Below, piece after piece: positions 53,001 through 62,122 of a stretch of DNA of 64,000 nucleotides. The notes under the pieces were generated by a model. The model made no database searches. It saw nothing but the letters and a program-made list of their open reading frames with translations, and was not told the DNA's origin. The position numbers were made by a program, and so were the translations under genes. Source of the stretch: Incurvaria masculella (Eukaryota > Arthropoda > Insecta > Lepidoptera > Incurvariidae). The number at the start of each line of letters is the position of its first letter. Position 1 is the stretch's first letter. The DNA is taken from the NCBI GenBank assembly GCA_946894095.1, contig OX335649.1:10620001-10684000 (forward strand), written 5' to 3'.

Positions 53001-56000
53001 TCTCGATTCCAACTTCTTGTTTGTGGCGGCCCTTAAAGCATCAATGGTTAGATTGCGCCGTGTAATCATATCTCTTATGCTGTTTCCTAGAAATAAAAGT
53101 CATAACCTTAGGGAAACCAAGAAATGGGTCAAATAGGATTTCTTTTTGCAAAGTTAACCGTACATTGTCCAACTCGCAAGCGGTACCACCAGTACCAGGC
53201 GCTGCGATGGAATATAATTTACCTAAATACAGTTAAAGCAGTTTAGAAACTATTCCTGGCGTAAGGAAGTTTGGCAGAACTTGTTCCTATACTCAGATCA
53301 GGTGCTATTAACATATTTATTCGAATGTGTGACTACGGATAAACTTTATAAAATCATCCCCCTTTTAGTCGGTTAAAAATAAATTAGAATTACAAAAATC
53401 AATACTCTACAAGTCTTACTTGCGCCCCTACTAGAATATGCATTCCAAGTTTGGCAACCCTACTTCGCAAAAGACGTGTATATCCCCGAAAAAGTACCAA
53501 TTTTTTTATACAAAAATCCCACATCAATTAAAAAACCTTTCCTACGAAGATCAGCTCAAGATCCTCAAATTCCTTTGCTTAAACATAAACGAAGACGAGG
53601 TGACCTAATTGAGGTGTACAAAATGCTTACAGCCAAATACAACTGCCAAGCCATGCAAGAGCTATTCACTCTTAACAGAAACCTCCAACTACAACGCAGA
53701 CACAGCTTGCAACTGTACACAAGTGCTTGCGTACAAGAGTAATGTACGCAAGCTCTTCGTCAGCTAGAGTTATAGAGGACTGGAACAAACTCCCTGAGGA
53801 CATAAACGCAAAGCTATTTAAAAACCGTTTAGACATTCATCTAAATAACTTGTTTAATAATTCTTAAAGACCGTGTAAATAGCAAAAACTGACATTCTTA
53901 GATTACAAGCAAGTGACTAACGGCTGTTTCCACCACCTCCCGCTACAAGAAAACCTAAAGATACCTTTCGGTTACACCATGTAAATATGCCATGTAACCA
54001 AAAGTTACTTATTGGAGTTCGGATAACTGGAAGTGGTGAAAACAGGGGTAAGTAAGGTACAGTGATGACAAAACAAACATGAAAGTGATAATCACAATTG
54101 AATATGATTTAGTCACACCGGCTGCAAGTCTAAAATAAAATAAATATTCTTACCTGCCCCGCTCGAATGTGTTGTGTGCGCCTGATGAGCCGATCCAACT
54201 GATGTAATTGGATACATCGCATCAAATCTCTCTTTGTATTTCTTATATTTTTCTGCATTTTTGGATGCAGAAGAGAAGAGTTTATTTAGTGTATCAAGTA
54301 AAATTTGAGGAGAGCCATTCGGGTTATTAGCATCTTGAATTCTAAAATCATATCGTGACATTAAATTAAATCACATCTAACTGCTTCTCTAGAGCTGTAG
54401 GGAGAGTTAATTTACATACATTCTAATAAAAAAATCTAGATAAACTGTAAAGGATTATTGCGTATATGCTGCTTTCCTTATTAAAAAGGCGGTAACTACC
54501 TACTAACTAACTAACTAACTAGGCCTCATATGTAGTTACCGCCTTTTACTAAGGAGGGCAGTATGATTGCTTATTGTCGCACCTGTGACAATTCAACAAC
54601 TGAAATCTAGATAGCCGGAGTGCACAATCTCTGGTTTTTGTTATAGTTATGGTCATTACAGATCTATCTTCTTTCTTCTTCAGGAGAAAAATAAGGAAGG
54701 ATATATTAAAATTTAAAATTATCACTTCACAATTAGTATTCTAGTTATTGGGATGTAATGGGGAGCAACTAGAAGCTGCGCTAAAAAAGTTTGAGCCGAA
54801 TTTTCGTAGTTCATCAGTTAGTCTTCAAGTCTGTTAAACTAAGTCAATGGCCTTGGACCTTACAATAAAACATTGATGCTATTGAATAGTATCTAACTAC
54901 CTGTAGAAGGTTCACAATAGGTCATCAAAATATTTTAGACCAGGATATTTTTTTGAATAGACAAGTTAAGCATTGATATTAATTAATTTAAACATCACAA
55001 TACCGTTGATTTGATGAGTAAGGACACGGCAAGGACGCATTGCCACCTGAGACTGCTGACCAATATTCTCTTCTCTCGGCATTTGTAGGCGGAATTTGGT
55101 TTGACCTATGCGAAGAGCTTCTACCTGAAATATGCACAAATAAAACATGCAATGTTAATGAACATAAAACGGTTGTTGCCATATGAATTCCCCATACTAC
55201 GGGCAATAACTCTTTACATAAACAGCCCTGCTTCAGTGTGCCTTAAAAGTTGGCAAACACAAGGTCGACATTAGCTAGCTGTTCGGAACTCTTCAGTTAA
55301 CGGGAGTAAGAAATAACCAGTGATAGGCTATTGTTTTTATTTTATTTTAAATCAAACACACCAAAATGATACTGTACGAAAAAACATATATTTTTTTTCA
55401 GCACAACCAATGATATGATTTTTTTTATGTTCAGCGCGGCATATGGCGTACGCCAGAACTTTTGAGGTGCCCGACGACGCCCATGGCTTTTTGAAAATTC
55501 AGGGGGTCTGCGAAAACTATGTCAGCCAGCCAGGTACTCTTCACACCGCGTTTGAAGGACCCCAGGTCGTTATTTGGGGGAAATACCTCAGGAGTTCATT
55601 TCATTGTTTACGGACCCTACAGATAAAGTATCTAGAGCATCGGTGGGTTCTAATTTTTGGAATGTTGACTGCAAATTTGTGCATATGATCCCTGTCCATG
55701 TAAAAGTGTAGGTTAAAAAGGTAAGGTAGAAATTAGGCAGAAAGGTATTAGAGTGAATAAGAGTGTGAACAGACCGCTGGGGCCGGGCGCAGTGGGGTCG
55801 GGCGCGGAGGAGGTGGTCGCGTCGTCGCGGCCGCGGCGCGCGCGCTCCGCCTGCACGCGGCCCAGCCACGTACGCCAGCCGCACAACGAGTTCTCGCCTT
55901 CGCTCTCATCCTCTGCAACGTGCGTTACAAAATCATTTCAAAGATTCTATTCCAAAGATAGCGCCACGGTCTATTGTACGGTCACATTCAAAAGTTCAGT

Positions 56001-56654
56001 AGCACATTCCAACGTGATCGTCGATACAATTATAGTTTTTAACTTCCTATTTTTGGAGAATTATAGCAGAAATAGCGATAAACAACTTTGGCTCTTAGTG
56101 TGCATATAACTGCTTAGTGTGCTCGCCGATACAATTATAGTTTATAAAAAGTAATGTGAGAACGAAAAGGTGGCCACCTGTCGATTTTCTGTTTGCAACA
56201 GGTTTTCTTGCAAGGGGTCTAATATGATCAGTGAAATAATTGATATCAGAGCCTCTATTACAAGTAACAAATCACTTATCCAGCTAGCAGCGGGTTTACA
56301 TGATTGAGATCAGATGACTGAGAGCAGAAATTTGAAGGATACACTATGTCGCCTGGGATAGGATGTTTATATTTGTGTAGATACCTATTTTCAATACATT
56401 TATATTATTTCATATTTTTATTCTTATTTTGAAGAATACTGTTGCTCGAGTTCAACGACGACTGTTTGAATAAAGTCATTAAATGTTATCTAAAATTTAT
56501 GATAAAGACCATTTCAAAGGATTTATAAGGATAAGCTAAACCAATGCACTTTACATAACCTAAAAGAAAGAAAATTATAGTAATTAGTGGTACCTGAAGT
56601 ATCCAGCACGCAGACTCCTGAAGATTTTTTGCTTCGGTCTTCCGAATTATCCAT
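46583..56654 (-). CDS. SIAH/Seven-in-absentia-like RING E3 ubiquitin ligase, 13 coding exons
   Basis: A predicted E3 ligase of 602 residues. Exons, in order, are 56654-56594, 55912-55775, 55124-55004, 54341-54154, 53086-52973, 52883-52770, 51578-51471, 50317-50217, 50130-50085, 49557-49508, 48987-48820, 48007-47837 and 47011-46583; all phases agree. Residues 1-345 are polar, Ser/Pro/Thr-rich and probably disordered, with basic and Pro stretches. Residues 354-390 form a RING finger (ECPVCLECMEPPMVQCRRGH ... CRTC ... CPVCRASF). Residues 410-460 are a Sina-type zinc finger with two C2HC-like units. Residues 461-595 are a TRAF/Sina-like substrate-binding fold. Known SIAH proteins are about 280-320 residues, so the long N-terminal half is the unusual part. 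It is convergent with IPO13. Orthology to a named gene is not claimed. Confidence 0.87.
47250..47475 (+). mobile_element. LINE 3' end (family Z), intron 12 of the SIAH-like gene
   Basis: Plus-sense copy of 30520-30830 in reverse: TGTGGAACAAGCTGCC, AAACAGGCTTGACAAACACC and ACATCAGCTTAGGC are shared. Ends near a run of AATTAAATTAAT. Confidence 0.7.
47837..48007 (-). CDS. SIAH-like exon 12 (Sina zinc finger)
   Basis: 57 codons between CGCAG and GTACAT. Cys/His pattern C...C...H..C, C....C...H...H in YPCRHACGAVVLLRLRARHE and HACPLPACADLAPLPHAAL. Confidence 0.92.
48677..48812 (-). pseudogene. decayed duplicate of the RING exon
   Basis: Immediately downstream of exon 11, the minus strand again reads ECLVCTDCMESPMV ... 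HRHLVCCTRSS ... MPRCPLPHA. At least three zinc ligands are gone, and about 20 bp corresponding to the end of the RING are deleted. It lies in intron 11. Confidence 0.85.
48820..48987 (-). CDS. SIAH-like exon 11 (RING finger)
   Basis: 56 codons between GCGCAG and GTACTG. Contains all eight RING ligands: CPVC, C..GH, C..C and CPVC, ending VRNRAMEQ as in SIAH proteins. Confidence 0.93.
49508..49557 (-). CDS. SIAH-like exon 10
   Basis: 50 nt between ATTACAG and GTGAGT, phase 1 to 0. Codes SKAAQTVESVDLQLNQ, leading straight into the RING. Confidence 0.78.
49725..50005 (+). repeat. dispersed repeat L, most complete copy
   Basis: 281 bp from TTTTTTAGGGTTCCGTACCC to CTCGCACTTGGCCGGTTTT, with (GTCC)n near 49783. 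In intron 9 of the SIAH-like gene. Confidence 0.8.
50085..50130 (-). CDS. SIAH-like exon 9
   Basis: 46 nt between TTTTCAG and GTCAGT, phase 0 to 1. Codes GPTEEISANTSMDQR. Exon 10 fits only this phase. Confidence 0.72.
50217..50317 (-). CDS. SIAH-like exon 8
   Basis: 101 nt between TTTTCAG and GTTTGT, phase 1 to 0. Codes a Pro-rich segment, LPRTPPPLPISTPATPPI. Confidence 0.82.
50395..50928 (-). mobile_element. TTAA-MITE family A, reverse copy, SIAH-like intron 7
   Basis: 534 bp between TTAA 50391-50394 and TTAA 50929-50932. Ends GGTGTCCCTTCCCGGCGG and GTGGCCCACC; interior is the reverse complement of the 45761 copy. Confidence 0.9.
51135..51455 (-). repeat. dispersed repeat L, reverse copy with (GACG)n
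   Basis: Opposite orientation; an expanded GACG tract at about 51365-51390 equals the GTCC run of the other copies. In intron 7 of the SIAH-like gene. Confidence 0.78.
51471..51578 (-). CDS. SIAH-like exon 7
   Basis: 108 nt between TATAG and GTATCT, phase 1 to 1. Codes DGPTPDKVRKISPNTSTSRI. Confidence 0.78.
51579..52769 (-). other. SIAH-like intron 6
   Basis: 1.2 kb of mixed composition. I see no element with clear ends and no additional exon. Confidence 0.5.
52770..52883 (-). CDS. SIAH-like exon 6
   Basis: 114 nt, acceptor TTTAAAAG, donor GTATCT, phase 1 to 1. Codes PQPSTSGVNKQKSFLKNVTP. It is 86 bp from exon 5. The donor is the least certain boundary. Confidence 0.68.
52973..53086 (-). 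CDS. SIAH-like exon 5
   Basis: 114 nt between TTCCTAG-type acceptor and GTAATA donor, phase 1 to 1. Codes NSIRDMITRRNLTIDALRAA and a basic KLESRSRKR run, a possible nuclear localisation signal. Confidence 0.8.
53370..53870 (+). mobile_element. LINE C-terminal RT fragment, SIAH-like intron 4
   Basis: Plus strand codes, with frameshifts, LRPLLEYAFQVWQPYF, RRGDLIEVYKMLTAKYN, VIEDWNKLPEDINAK and FKNRLDIHLNNLF before TAA. This is the end of a CR1/RTE-group reverse transcriptase of a different family from Z. Confidence 0.8.
54154..54341 (-). CDS. SIAH-like exon 4
   Basis: 188 nt between GATTTTAG and GTAAGA, phase 2 to 1. Codes QILLDTLNKLFSSASKNAEK and YKKYKERFDAMYP. An ATG at 54361 lies in the intron part and is not the start. 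Confidence 0.8.
54476..54556. repeat. two head-to-head copies of MITE-terminus motif M
   Basis: CCTTATTAAAAAGGCGGTAA on the left and, after (ACTA)n, the reverse-complement GGCCTCATATGTAGTTACCG then CCTTTTACTAAGG. The right arm matches 36893-36922 over about 40 bp. Confidence 0.75.
55004..55124 (-). CDS. SIAH-like exon 3
   Basis: 121 nt between ATTTCAG and GTATTG, phase 1 to 2. Codes SSSHRSNQIPPTNAERREYW. Confidence 0.78.
55125..55774 (-). other. SIAH-like intron 2
   Basis: 55430-55690 is GC-balanced and may be an old insertion. No exon or family recognised. Confidence 0.45.
55775..55912 (-). CDS. SIAH-like exon 2
   Basis: 138 nt between GTTGCAG and GTCTGT, phase 1 to 1. Codes DESEGENSLCGWRTWLGR and an Arg/Asp-rich then Pro-rich stretch; very GC-rich. 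Confidence 0.78.
55913..56593 (-). other. SIAH-like intron 1
   Basis: AT-rich; a 20-bp phrase (CGATACAATTATAGTTT) occurs twice near 56022 and 56128. Nothing else seen. Confidence 0.45.
56594..56654 (-). CDS. SIAH-like exon 1 (start)
   Basis: ATG 56654-56652, MDNSEDRSKKSSGVCVLDTS, donor GTACCA. A pyrimidine-rich TATTGTATAG just upstream looks like an acceptor, so a non-coding first exon may precede it. Confidence 0.75.
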
Positions 56655-56989
56655 TATTGTGTTCACGAACTGCTATACAATAAAAAATAAAGTCAGTTAG
56701 CTAATGCTTTTGGTTCTTTTCAAACAAACGAAAACACTTAACCGCGTTAAACGTAATGCCTGAACAGTTAAATAACATGCATGATGTTACATGGGTGCAT
56801 ACAGAAATTTGTAGTGACGGCTGAAGTATGTGCTAATTGAATCTGCTGAGATTGCACTTAACCAAGTATACATATCTACATAAATACTAATAGTCAAATC
56901 TCGATACTGCATACATTATATTGATCTTTTTAAAACCAACTTTGGTTTTGACACACCCACCGGCTAAACGCTACCACTTATTAGGGGAA

Positions 56990-57172
56990 GGGAGCCTAAA
57001 GTCTTATATGGATTACAAACCATGGAACAACTTGCATTCTTAGTTAAATGCACTCATCCAACTCAGAAAGAGAATGAAAGTGGGACATGAACTGGGACGG
57101 GATTTGAACCCATGACCTTTGGTGTGTAAGGCAAGTCCACACGCGCCTTAGCTCCGTGCCGCCCAGCTAATA
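56990..57172 (-). mobile_element. tRNA-derived SINE upstream of the SIAH-like gene
   Basis: On the minus strand: A-box region GGCACGGAGCTAAGGCGCG (57160-57142), B-box GGGTTCAAATCCC (57111-57099), then a tail with CTCTTTCTGAGTTGGATGAG and a 3' part ending near 56990. Confidence 0.7.
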
Positions 57173-57244
57173 GAAGCACTCCGATTCCGGGCAGTTTATC
57201 TGTGTTGGAGATCGTCTCCATTACTTTTTTGTAGTTTACTCTAT

Positions 57245-57640
57245 ACCAGCCATTTCAAACTCAGAGTAATTGGTGGGCCAAATGCACAAATACCATAGAA
57301 CCAGCGGCCCACAAAACACAACCTCATTAAAAAAAAGTCATTGCACGTACAGGATGCTAATTGTTTGGTTAACAATTTGATGGAAAAATACGTTACAATA
57401 TTTTCCCAGAAAATGGACATATTTTGTCTTTAACTAAATTAAGAATTTGAGAGGTCATTCGATTTGCAAAAATAATTTTAAAACTGCATCCAAGTGTGCG
57501 TCGGTCAATCGCATCCTGGCGGCAGATTTGTTTCCTTTCAGTAGGGGAAATAATTGGTCACACTTATATGTGCTCCCAAAAATGTATTTTACTTTGCAAG
57601 GAAATTGCTGTATTTCTTGGCTCTTATCAGAGTACTTGCA
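57245..57640. other. possible hAT-like relic
   Basis: CCATTTCAAACTCAGAGT and GGTGGGCCAAATGC followed by GCGGCCCACAAAA recall hAT non-autonomous elements. No second terminus was identified. The LINE tail begins at its right. Confidence 0.3.
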
Positions 57641-57644
57641 AAAG

Positions 57645-58180
57645 TCGATTTTTTTTTATGAAAAACCGGTATGGGTGGCTGTGCTGAGGACCAAAGGTGC
57701 TCAGAAAAGCCAAAAACACCTCGCCTCGCGAAACCACGCTCAGCCAAGCCATGCCAGCGGATTTGCGGACTATGGCTGGGCTATTAAGCTTATTCAAATT
57801 ACGTTTGAAGACTCCCAGGTTATAGGTATGAGGAAAGGCATCCGCCGGTAGACAGTTCCATATCCTGGCGGTGCGGCAGAGAAATGAGTTTGAGAAACGG
57901 TTCGTTCTCAAGAGCCTAATGTCAACCACAAGGGGGTGCTCTGATTCTCTGCGGCGGGTGCTCCGGATATAGGTAGGATGGGTAGGAATGAGGGATGCAA
58001 GTTCCACAGAGCAACGTCCATGGTAGTACCTGTAGAACAGACTGAGCGACCCCACAAACCTTCTGTGGCTCAGTGACTCCAAGCCAGCGGTGATTTGTGG
58101 GTCCCCAACTAGACGGACCGCTCGACGCTGAATTGAGTCCAAGGACGCCAGCAGGTACTGGGGACTGCCTTCCCATATAT
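57645..58180 (-). mobile_element. CR1-like LINE (element X), 3' part
   Basis: The minus strand codes, from 58176, WEGSPQYLLASLDSIQRRAV, then LSHRRFVGSLSLFYRYYHGR and ARIWNCLPADAFPHTYNLGV, the end of a CR1/Jockey-group RT, followed by an unusual open tail and an A-rich 3' end (57645-57655). It continues the protein at 62657-64000, from which it is separated by an inserted Jockey element. Confidence 0.9.
58171..58180. repeat. target site duplication, left copy
   Basis: TCCCATATAT, identical to 62647-62656, flanking the Jockey-type element. Confidence 0.9.
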
Positions 58181-58301
58181 ATATTTTTTTTGTTCTTTCA
58201 TTTACTACGATCTGTCTCCTTTCTGGGACATTTAATAGTAGGTTTGTTGGTTTTGTTTAATTGGCATGCTCGGTATGTGACCTTTATCACATCCTACTTT
58301 A

Positions 58302-60923
58302 TTATAATAGCTCTTTGAGTATGTCTTGAGGTATTTTCCGTTTTAGCCTACGATTTGCTGGGTTTACTTCCATCAGATCCTTCGCCAGGTTGTTTGGGTG
58401 ACATTTTATTCTTTTTTCATAGGTCTTAGTGTGTTGGATAATTTCTTGCCTGACTGTAGCAATCTGTAAGTCATGATGTAGTTGTTCATTCGTGACGAAC
58501 CAAGGAGCATTGGTTATTATTCTTAACATTTTATTTTGGAATCTTTGAATAATCTCGATGTTGGAGTGGGCCGCTGTACCCCAGAGTTGGATTCCATAGC
58601 TCCAGATAGGTATAAGTATCGCCTTGTACACCAGAAGTTTGCTGTTGAGTGATAGTTGAGAATTGTGACCAATGAGCCAATAGAGCTTCCGTATGTGTAG
58701 ACCTAGTTGTTTGCGCTTTGTAAATATATGTGTTTGCCAAGTAAGCCGCTTGTCCAGGTGTAATCCTAGGTATCTCACGTGATCTGCTTGTGGAATTTCA
58801 AGGTTGTTGAGCTTCACTGGTGGGCAGGTACCTCTTCTTAGGGTAAAGGTCACATTGACAGACTTGGTTCCGTTAGCCTTAATCCTCCATTTTTTCAACC
58901 ACAGTGAGATATTATCCAGTCCACTTTGCAGGATGTTCGCGGCTTCTACTGGGTCTTGGTGTGAAGCTAAGATTGCAGTATCATCAGCAAAGGTTCCGGT
59001 AGTGATGCAGTCTGAAGTTGGTAGGTCAGAGGTATAGATAAGGTAAAGAACCGGCCCTAGCACACTGCCTTGAGGGACACCTGCATTGATACAGCTGAGG
59101 CCTGAAAGTGCCTCACCACTTTGGACAAGAAAGTGTCTGTTCTTTATAAAGGACTTTAGGATTTCATACATGTAGTTGGGTAGAGAGGATTTTATTTTAA
59201 ATAATAGTCCCTCATGCCATACTCGGTCGAATGCTTGTGAGATGTCCAGAAATGCACTCGCACAGTATTTTTTGGTCTCAAAGGTTTTGTTTATTTCAGT
59301 TATGAGCCTGTGCACCTGGTCGATAGTAGCGTGCTTACAACGAAATCCAAATTGGTGGTCAGGAATAAGCTTTTTCTGTTCTATTATAGGTAGAATTCGG
59401 AGCAATAATAAGGATTCGTATATTTTCGAAGGAATGGGCAGTAAACTGATCGGTCTGTATGATTTTGGGTCCTCAGGTTGTTTGTTTGTTTTCAGTAGCA
59501 TTATGATTTGTGCAACCTTCCATTGTGGTGGGATGAATTTTAGCCTTGTTATTGCATTATAAATTGCTGTGAGTAGGGTTATCCCAGAGTCAGGTAGCTC
59601 CTGTAGAGTTTTATTAGTAATGAGGTCATATCCTGGGGATTTCTTAGTGTTAGCATTTTTTATTACTCTTCTGACATCTGCTTTTGTGAATCGTTTAGGT
59701 GTCGTCTCTTCTAGGCATGGGGCATTTAGAAATTCCAGAACATCTTTTTCGTGTTCTGGTGGACCATCGTAGGGATGGGGCTTAAAAACGTTCGAGAGAT
59801 GTTCTGTGAAGGTATTAGCTTTTTCTCTATCAGTACGCGCCCAACTGCTGTCAGTTTTCCTGAGTGGAGGGGATGTTACTGTAGGTCGTTTTAATTTTCT
59901 AGTCGCCTTCCACAGTGAATAGTCTGTAGAGACACATGCATCAAGGCTACCGAGATATGCCTGTAGTCCTGCATTACGATCTTGTTCCAATATGAGCTTA
60001 AGTTCTCTTATTTTTTTGTTTAGGTGTCTTTTTGTGTCTGGGCATCTATTTTGTTGCCACCGCTTTCGTATTTCTCGTTTCTCAATTATTTTATCCAGTA
60101 TAATGGAGCTTACAAGCGGATCAGTGGACTTATGTTGGTATATAGGTGTCGAATTCCAGGCGGCGTCTTGAATGTTAGTGTTAAAAAATTCAACAGCATT
60201 TATAATGTCACTTTCTGTTTGAAGACAAACGGGTGATCTGAATGCTTCATTGATGAGATCTCGGAAGAGTGGCCAGTTCGTCCGTTTGTTATGCAAGGTA
60301 CATTTTTTGGTGGCTTCCTTTATTTCAGTATTAATCTCCACCAATATAGGAGAGTGGTCTGATGATAGGTCCCAGCAACTATGGCAAGATATGTTGTTTT
60401 TTGATATGCCTTTGGTAATACAGAAGTCGATAAGATCTGGTACTTTTCCCTTGTCAGTAGGCCAATATGTGGGTTGACCTGTTGAACTGATATTCATAAC
60501 TCTTGCTTGGATACATTTGAGAAGTTCACGACCCCTGGGCAGGATGAGTCTGGAACCCCAAAATGTGTGTTTAGCGTTATAGTCTCCTGCGGCAATGAAA
60601 CGACTCCCTAATGTTTTGAAGTAGTCATCAAACTGCTCTTCTTTGATGGTGTGCTTCGGTGGGCAGTAAAGGGCTGACACTGTGATGTTGCTAGTCCAGT
60701 CGCATACAACTACACTGGTCGCTTGAATATAGTCCTTACAATATGATTGAGATTGGTGGTGTCTGATATTTGCTTTGATTAAGATAGCTGATCCTCCATG
60801 TGCTTTACCATCTGGGTGCATGGTGTGATACAATGTGTAGCCGGGAAATTGAATAAAGCTCTTAGGTGTAAAGTGGGTCTCAGAAATTAACATAATATCA
60901 ATTTTGTTGATGTTTAAAAACAT
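58302..60923 (-). CDS. Jockey-type ORF2 (endonuclease and reverse transcriptase)
   Basis: 873 residues from the first Met, but the homologous frame starts earlier: upstream codons read LKLCVWNANGLSNHSIELK, containing the endonuclease motif WNANG, and no ATG occurs in that frame back to a TAG near 61131. Endonuclease motifs include SETHFTP, GDYNAKH and SSDHSP. The RT carries KSPGYD, YRPISLL, GVPQGSVLGP and the catalytic FADD near residue 635. The C-terminus has the WGTAAHSN and RFQNKMLR segments. No frame break seen. Confidence 0.92.
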   Translation of the reverse strand: MFLNINKIDIMLISETHFTPKSFIQFPGYTLYHTMHPDGKAHGGSAILIKANIRHHQSQSYCKDYIQATSVVVCDWTSNITVSALYCPPKHTIKEEQFDDYFKTLGSRFIAAGDYNAKHTFWGSRLILPRGRELLKCIQARVMNISSTGQPTYWPTDKGKVPDLIDFCITKGISKNNISCHSCWDLSSDHSPILVEINTEIKEATKKCTLHNKRTNWPLFRDLINEAFRSPVCLQTESDIINAVEFFNTNIQDAAWNSTPIYQHKSTDPLVSSIILDKIIEKREIRKRWQQNRCPDTKRHLNKKIRELKLILEQDRNAGLQAYLGSLDACVSTDYSLWKATRKLKRPTVTSPPLRKTDSSWARTDREKANTFTEHLSNVFKPHPYDGPPEHEKDVLEFLNAPCLEETTPKRFTKADVRRVIKNANTKKSPGYDLITNKTLQELPDSGITLLTAIYNAITRLKFIPPQWKVAQIIMLLKTNKQPEDPKSYRPISLLPIPSKIYESLLLLRILPIIEQKKLIPDHQFGFRCKHATIDQVHRLITEINKTFETKKYCASAFLDISQAFDRVWHEGLLFKIKSSLPNYMYEILKSFIKNRHFLVQSGEALSGLSCINAGVPQGSVLGPVLYLIYTSDLPTSDCITTGTFADDTAILASHQDPVEAANILQSGLDNISLWLKKWRIKANGTKSVNVTFTLRRGTCPPVKLNNLEIPQADHVRYLGLHLDKRLTWQTHIFTKRKQLGLHIRKLYWLIGHNSQLSLNSKLLVYKAILIPIWSYGIQLWGTAAHSNIEIIQRFQNKMLRIITNAPWFVTNEQLHHDLQIATVRQEIIQHTKTYEKRIKCHPNNLAKDLMEVNPANRRLKRKIPQDILKELL

Positions 60924-60976
60924 TTTTAACTCGATCGAGTGGTTGGATAAGCCATTTGCATTCCAGACACATAATT

Positions 60977-62122
60977 TTAAGGCAGTGAATGCAAAGACAG
61001 TCTTGACATGAGTTCTGCTAGCATTTGTGTCACCTTTATCATTTGATGCATGAGAGCCTGCATTGATACATTGAGTGCCAGAATAGTACCTGGCGGGTGT
61101 TCTTCGATGTTTGTTGGGTTGTTTGTATCTATAACTTGTTTAGGACCGCTTTTCACGGCTGACGCATACGAGATCTCCGGGTTAGTGCGCTCGACATTTT
61201 GGTTTTCTCTGATTGCATGATCTGATCTGACAGTGTGCTGTTTCTTTTGGTACGGAATTGGGTATTTAACCTTTTGCAGTTCTTTATAGACAGTACATCC
61301 CTTATAATTGGCTGGGTGGTTCCCTTCGCAAAGTATGCATTTCACTTTGTCCGAACGTTCTTTTCTGGGGCAGTGCCTGGTGTGATGGGGTTCTGCACAT
61401 TTAACACATTTTGGTTGCCTATGACAAAACTTTTGCGTATGCCCGTACTGTTGGCAGTTTGAACATTGAGGGATTACTCGCTTAGGTCTGGGTGGTTCAA
61501 TTTTTATACGGCAGTGGAGTAATGTTGTGATGCTGTAAACATCCTTGTTATTGGAATTAGGTTGCAAATCTATGTAGAACATTGGTAGAGGTTGTTTCGT
61601 TTTTCTGTCTCTTATATTCCATATGTTAGTGGGTTTATGCTGAAGTTCTTCTAGGGCTTGCTTCAATTCTTCAGTTTCAGTGGACGGGTGCATGTGTTTT
61701 AATACGACTCTGAAGCTCCTGTCTTGTTTGGGCTGATATGTGAAAAATTCAGTATTTCTCTTTTTGAGTTCTTTGTATATAGTTGAGTATGACTCAGAGG
61801 ATTTAGCCTGGATTTTTACACGCTCACCTTGTAGGATTTTTATTTCATAGTCTCCGTTCGCTACACTTTCTAGCATTTTCGTAAGTGGTTGTATATTGCT
61901 AACCTTATCAATGAATAGTGGAGGAGGTCTCACTAACTGTTTGGTTTCCACGTCGGTAGTTTTTTGGTGGTTATCATCTCCAAGTATAGTAAAACTATTT
62001 GATGTTGGTAATGGGGCTGCGAGCCAGTAATTGAGTTTTGCCTGTTTCTGGTTACGTGATGTTGCTTCAGGACTGTTTCTCATTCTTTTACGATTATTGA
62101 CTTCTTGCCAGTCATTTGTCAT
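60977..62122 (-). CDS. Jockey-type ORF1 (Gag-like nucleic-acid binding protein)
   Basis: 381 residues. A central region (about 130-210) is the PRE/C2HC-associated domain of Jockey Gag, with FRVVLKHMHPSTETEELKQA. Three zinc knuckles follow: CSNCQQYGHTQKFC, CVKCAEPHHTRHC and CILCEGNHPANYKGC (about 230-280). It binds element RNA and, in Drosophila relatives, directs nuclear or telomeric localisation. It ends at TAA 60979-60977; ORF2 is in the -1 frame and overlaps its end. Confidence 0.9.
   Translation of the reverse strand: MTNDWQEVNNRKRMRNSPEATSRNQKQAKLNYWLAAPLPTSNSFTILGDDNHQKTTDVETKQLVRPPPLFIDKVSNIQPLTKMLESVANGDYEIKILQGERVKIQAKSSESYSTIYKELKKRNTEFFTYQPKQDRSFRVVLKHMHPSTETEELKQALEELQHKPTNIWNIRDRKTKQPLPMFYIDLQPNSNNKDVYSITTLLHCRIKIEPPRPKRVIPQCSNCQQYGHTQKFCHRQPKCVKCAEPHHTRHCPRKERSDKVKCILCEGNHPANYKGCTVYKELQKVKYPIPYQKKQHTVRSDHAIRENQNVERTNPEISYASAVKSGPKQVIDTNNPTNIEEHPPGTILALNVSMQALMHQMIKVTQMLAELMSRLSLHSLP

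Noticed and set aside
54341..54361. ATG 54361 as the start of the SIAH-like protein
   Set aside because: A splice acceptor (GATTTTAG) lies just after it and the upstream exons at 55004, 55775 and 56594 join in phase.
55443..55688. Plus-strand 81-codon frame in SIAH-like intron 2
   Set aside because: No splice context or family match; the DNA looks like an old insertion.
57447..57851. Plus-strand open frame near 57447-57851
   Set aside because: Its right half is antisense to the element X RT end and the left half has no recognisable protein character.
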